Source: Molanna angustata (lineage: Eukaryota; Arthropoda; Insecta; Trichoptera; Molannidae). From it: a DNA stretch of 64,000 nt. The notes beneath the pieces are model-generated. The model ran no database searches. It had not been told where the DNA came from and saw only the letters and a list, made by a program, of their open reading frames with translations. Shown in pieces: positions 62,251 to 64,000 of the stretch. The stretch spans positions 24,247,651-24,311,650 of the forward strand of contig OY754967.1 of the NCBI GenBank assembly GCA_963576475.1. The letters are read 5' to 3'. The position numbers were made by a program, and so were the translations under genes. Every line of letters starts with the position of its first letter. The stretch's first letter is position 1.

Positions 62251-62695
62251 TTGTCCTGATTTACGATACATTACGTTTATTGGTCTGCTGCAAAGAGCAT
62301 TCTCTAGTGGTAATATTATCGTGCTATTTCTTCGCTGTAATACAAAAAGGAAAAAATCTTCCAAAAAACTTTCCTCATAAGCAAGAGCGGTCCATTTTCT
62401 ACAGAGAGCAGACCGCTCCAGAAGAATGTCACCTCAACCAGAATGCTGGGAGACGTTGTCATGCGAAAGTGAGTCTTCCGAAGGGGTACCAATCAAGTCA
62501 AATTCAATTATAAATCACACAGAAGCCGGTGGATCGGCCTACGAATCTCAAATATGTTATGCACGTGTACAAAAAATGTATGTAATACGATGTACATTAT
62601 ATGTAATGTGTATTATCTCATGTACCATCCTGAGACGGTAGGAAGAGAGAATCGAACATTACACACTATGTCAATTTGCAAATCCTTTAAATGCT
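62251..62695. other. GC-richer stretch, no confident gene
   Basis: Three overlapping short frames (71-89 codons) exist but none is recognisable. A perfect inverted repeat GAGCGGTC/GACCGCTC lies at 62385-62392 and 62411-62418. The last 30 bp resemble part of the following satellite monomer. Confidence 0.4.
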
Positions 62696-63786
62696 AGTGG
62701 GATGTTTCAATCCGGATGTATTTTAAGCTAGCCAGAGTACGATTTGTATATGTACACAAATATTTTAAACACTCATTCCTAGTGGGATATTTCATTCAGA
62801 ATGTATTTTAAGCTAGCCAGAGTACAATTTGTATATTTACACAAATATTTTAAACACGCATTCCTAGTGGGATGTTTCAATCCGGATGTATTTTAAGCTA
62901 GCCAGAGTACAATTTGTATATTTACACAAATATTTTAAACACTCATTCCTAGTGGGATATTTCATTCAGAATGTATTTTAAGCTAGCCAGGGTACAATTT
63001 GTATATTTACACAAATATTTTAAACACGCATTCTTAGTGGGATGTTTCAATCCGGATGTATTTTAAGCTAGCCAGAGTACAATTTGTATATTTACACAAA
63101 TATTTTAAACACTCATTCCTAGTGGGATATTTCATTCAGAATGTATTTTAAGCTAGCCAGAGTACAATTTGTATATTTACACAAATATTTTAAACACGCA
63201 TTCCTAGTGGGATGTTTCAATCCGGATGTATTTTAAGCTAGCCAGAGTACAATTTGTATATTTACACAAATATTTTAAACACTCATTCCTAGTGGGATAT
63301 TTCATTCAGAATGTATTTTAAGCTAGCCAGAGTACAATTTGTATATTTACACAAATATTTTAAACACGCATTCCTAGTGGGATGTTTCAATCCGGATGTA
63401 TTTTAAGCTAGCCAGAGTACAATTTGTATATTTACACAAATATTTTAAACACTCATTCCTAGTGGGATATTTCATTCAGAATGTATTTTAAGCTAGCCAG
63501 AGTACAATTTGTATATTTACACAAATATTTTAAACACGCATTCCTAGTGGGATGTTTCAATCCGGATGTATTTTAAGCTAGCCAGAGTACAATTTGTATA
63601 TTTACACAAATATTTTAAACACGCATTCCTAGTGGGATGTTTCAATCCGGATGTATTTTAAGCTAGCCAGAGTACAATTTGTATCTGTACACAAATCCTT
63701 TAAACACGCATTCCTATGTAGTGGGATATTTCAATCCGGATGTATTTTGAGCCAGCCAGAGTACAATTTGTATCTGTACACAAAGA
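62696..63786 (+). repeat. 85-bp satellite with two alternating monomer types
   Basis: Thirteen monomers starting at 62696, 62781, 62866, 62951, 63036, 63121, 63206, 63291, 63376, 63461, 63546, 63631 and 63720. Type 1 has 'gggatgtttcaatccggatg'; type 2 has 'gggatatttcattcagaatg'. They alternate strictly for eleven monomers, giving a 170-bp higher-order unit. Two type 1-like monomers then follow. The twelfth monomer has a 4-bp insertion, and the last is partial and diverged. Every unit carries 'aagctagccag'. Confidence 0.95.
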
Positions 63787-64000
63787 TAAAAAATAAATAT
63801 TTTGATATATTATTTTGTTCCTTAAGGTACGTCTTGTTTAAGACTTTCTTTCGTTGAAGTTTTTCTGTTTTTGGGGGTTCTAATCTATATAATATTCTAA
63901 TCTAATTCTAATATATCGATATATCCAAAGATGGTGATGTGAAAAATAAATAATATATCTAACACTATCTTAGGTACCTTAATAAAACAAAATTGATATA
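63787..64000. other. AT-rich sequence, no gene seen
   Basis: No feature could be supported up to the window edge. Confidence 0.4.

Noticed and set aside
62696..63786. CRISPR-like array
   Set aside because: Units are contiguous 85-bp monomers without unique spacers, in a eukaryotic genome.

Overview
This is an AT-rich eukaryotic nuclear window, almost certainly from an insect and most likely lepidopteran or near it. The clues are recurrent GTAGGTACCTAC palindromes, RTE and CR1/Jockey-group LINE families, tRNA-headed SINEs, and dispersed repeats of the type 'aacggctgaaccgatttt ... gtcgggtccgctag'. The assignment rests on repeat style, not on a host protein. I see no convincing host protein-coding gene. 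The only confident host genes are two divergent nuclear tRNA-Gln genes near 56.4-56.8 kb. Nearly everything else recognisable is mobile or repetitive DNA.

Layout. 1-5.3 kb: a foldback palindrome (1.2 kb), a tRNA-derived SINE, a long dispersed repeat (family H), a SINE with a LINE-like tail, and a TIR element. 5.3-10.6 kb: a duplicated module of (TA)n, a 170-bp block A, (TA)n and a 275-bp block B, with a 3-kb repeat-rich element E between the two module copies. Block A is inverted in one copy. 10.6-39 kb: AT-rich sequence without genes, scattered with SINEs, LINE 3' tails, TIR family G, family H fragments and LINE 3' fragments (26.1 and 28.9 kb). 39.6-44.4 kb: a full two-ORF non-LTR retrotransposon with all motifs intact, inserted in another repeat (family K). 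44.7-45.4 kb: a 5'-truncated LINE on the minus strand whose 3' tail is shared by many short repeats in the window. 46-52.6 kb: tandem repeats, a SINE, an RTE LINE inserted with a 15-bp target duplication into repeat F, and a K copy. 54-58.2 kb: a second RTE fragment, a second foldback element, the tRNA pair, and a 46-bp tandem array. 58.7-62.2 kb: (TA)n, a second E copy in opposite orientation, and an uninterrupted F copy. 62.7-63.8 kb: an 85-bp satellite alternating between two monomer types.

The most notable observation concerns the intact LINE. ORF2 has no in-frame ATG before its endonuclease domain. A GT-AG intron of 187 nt would remove the ORF1 stop, rebuild an ATG across the junction and join ORF1 to ORF2 in frame. 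The window also holds both the filled and the empty state of the RTE insertion site, because the host repeat F is present twice.
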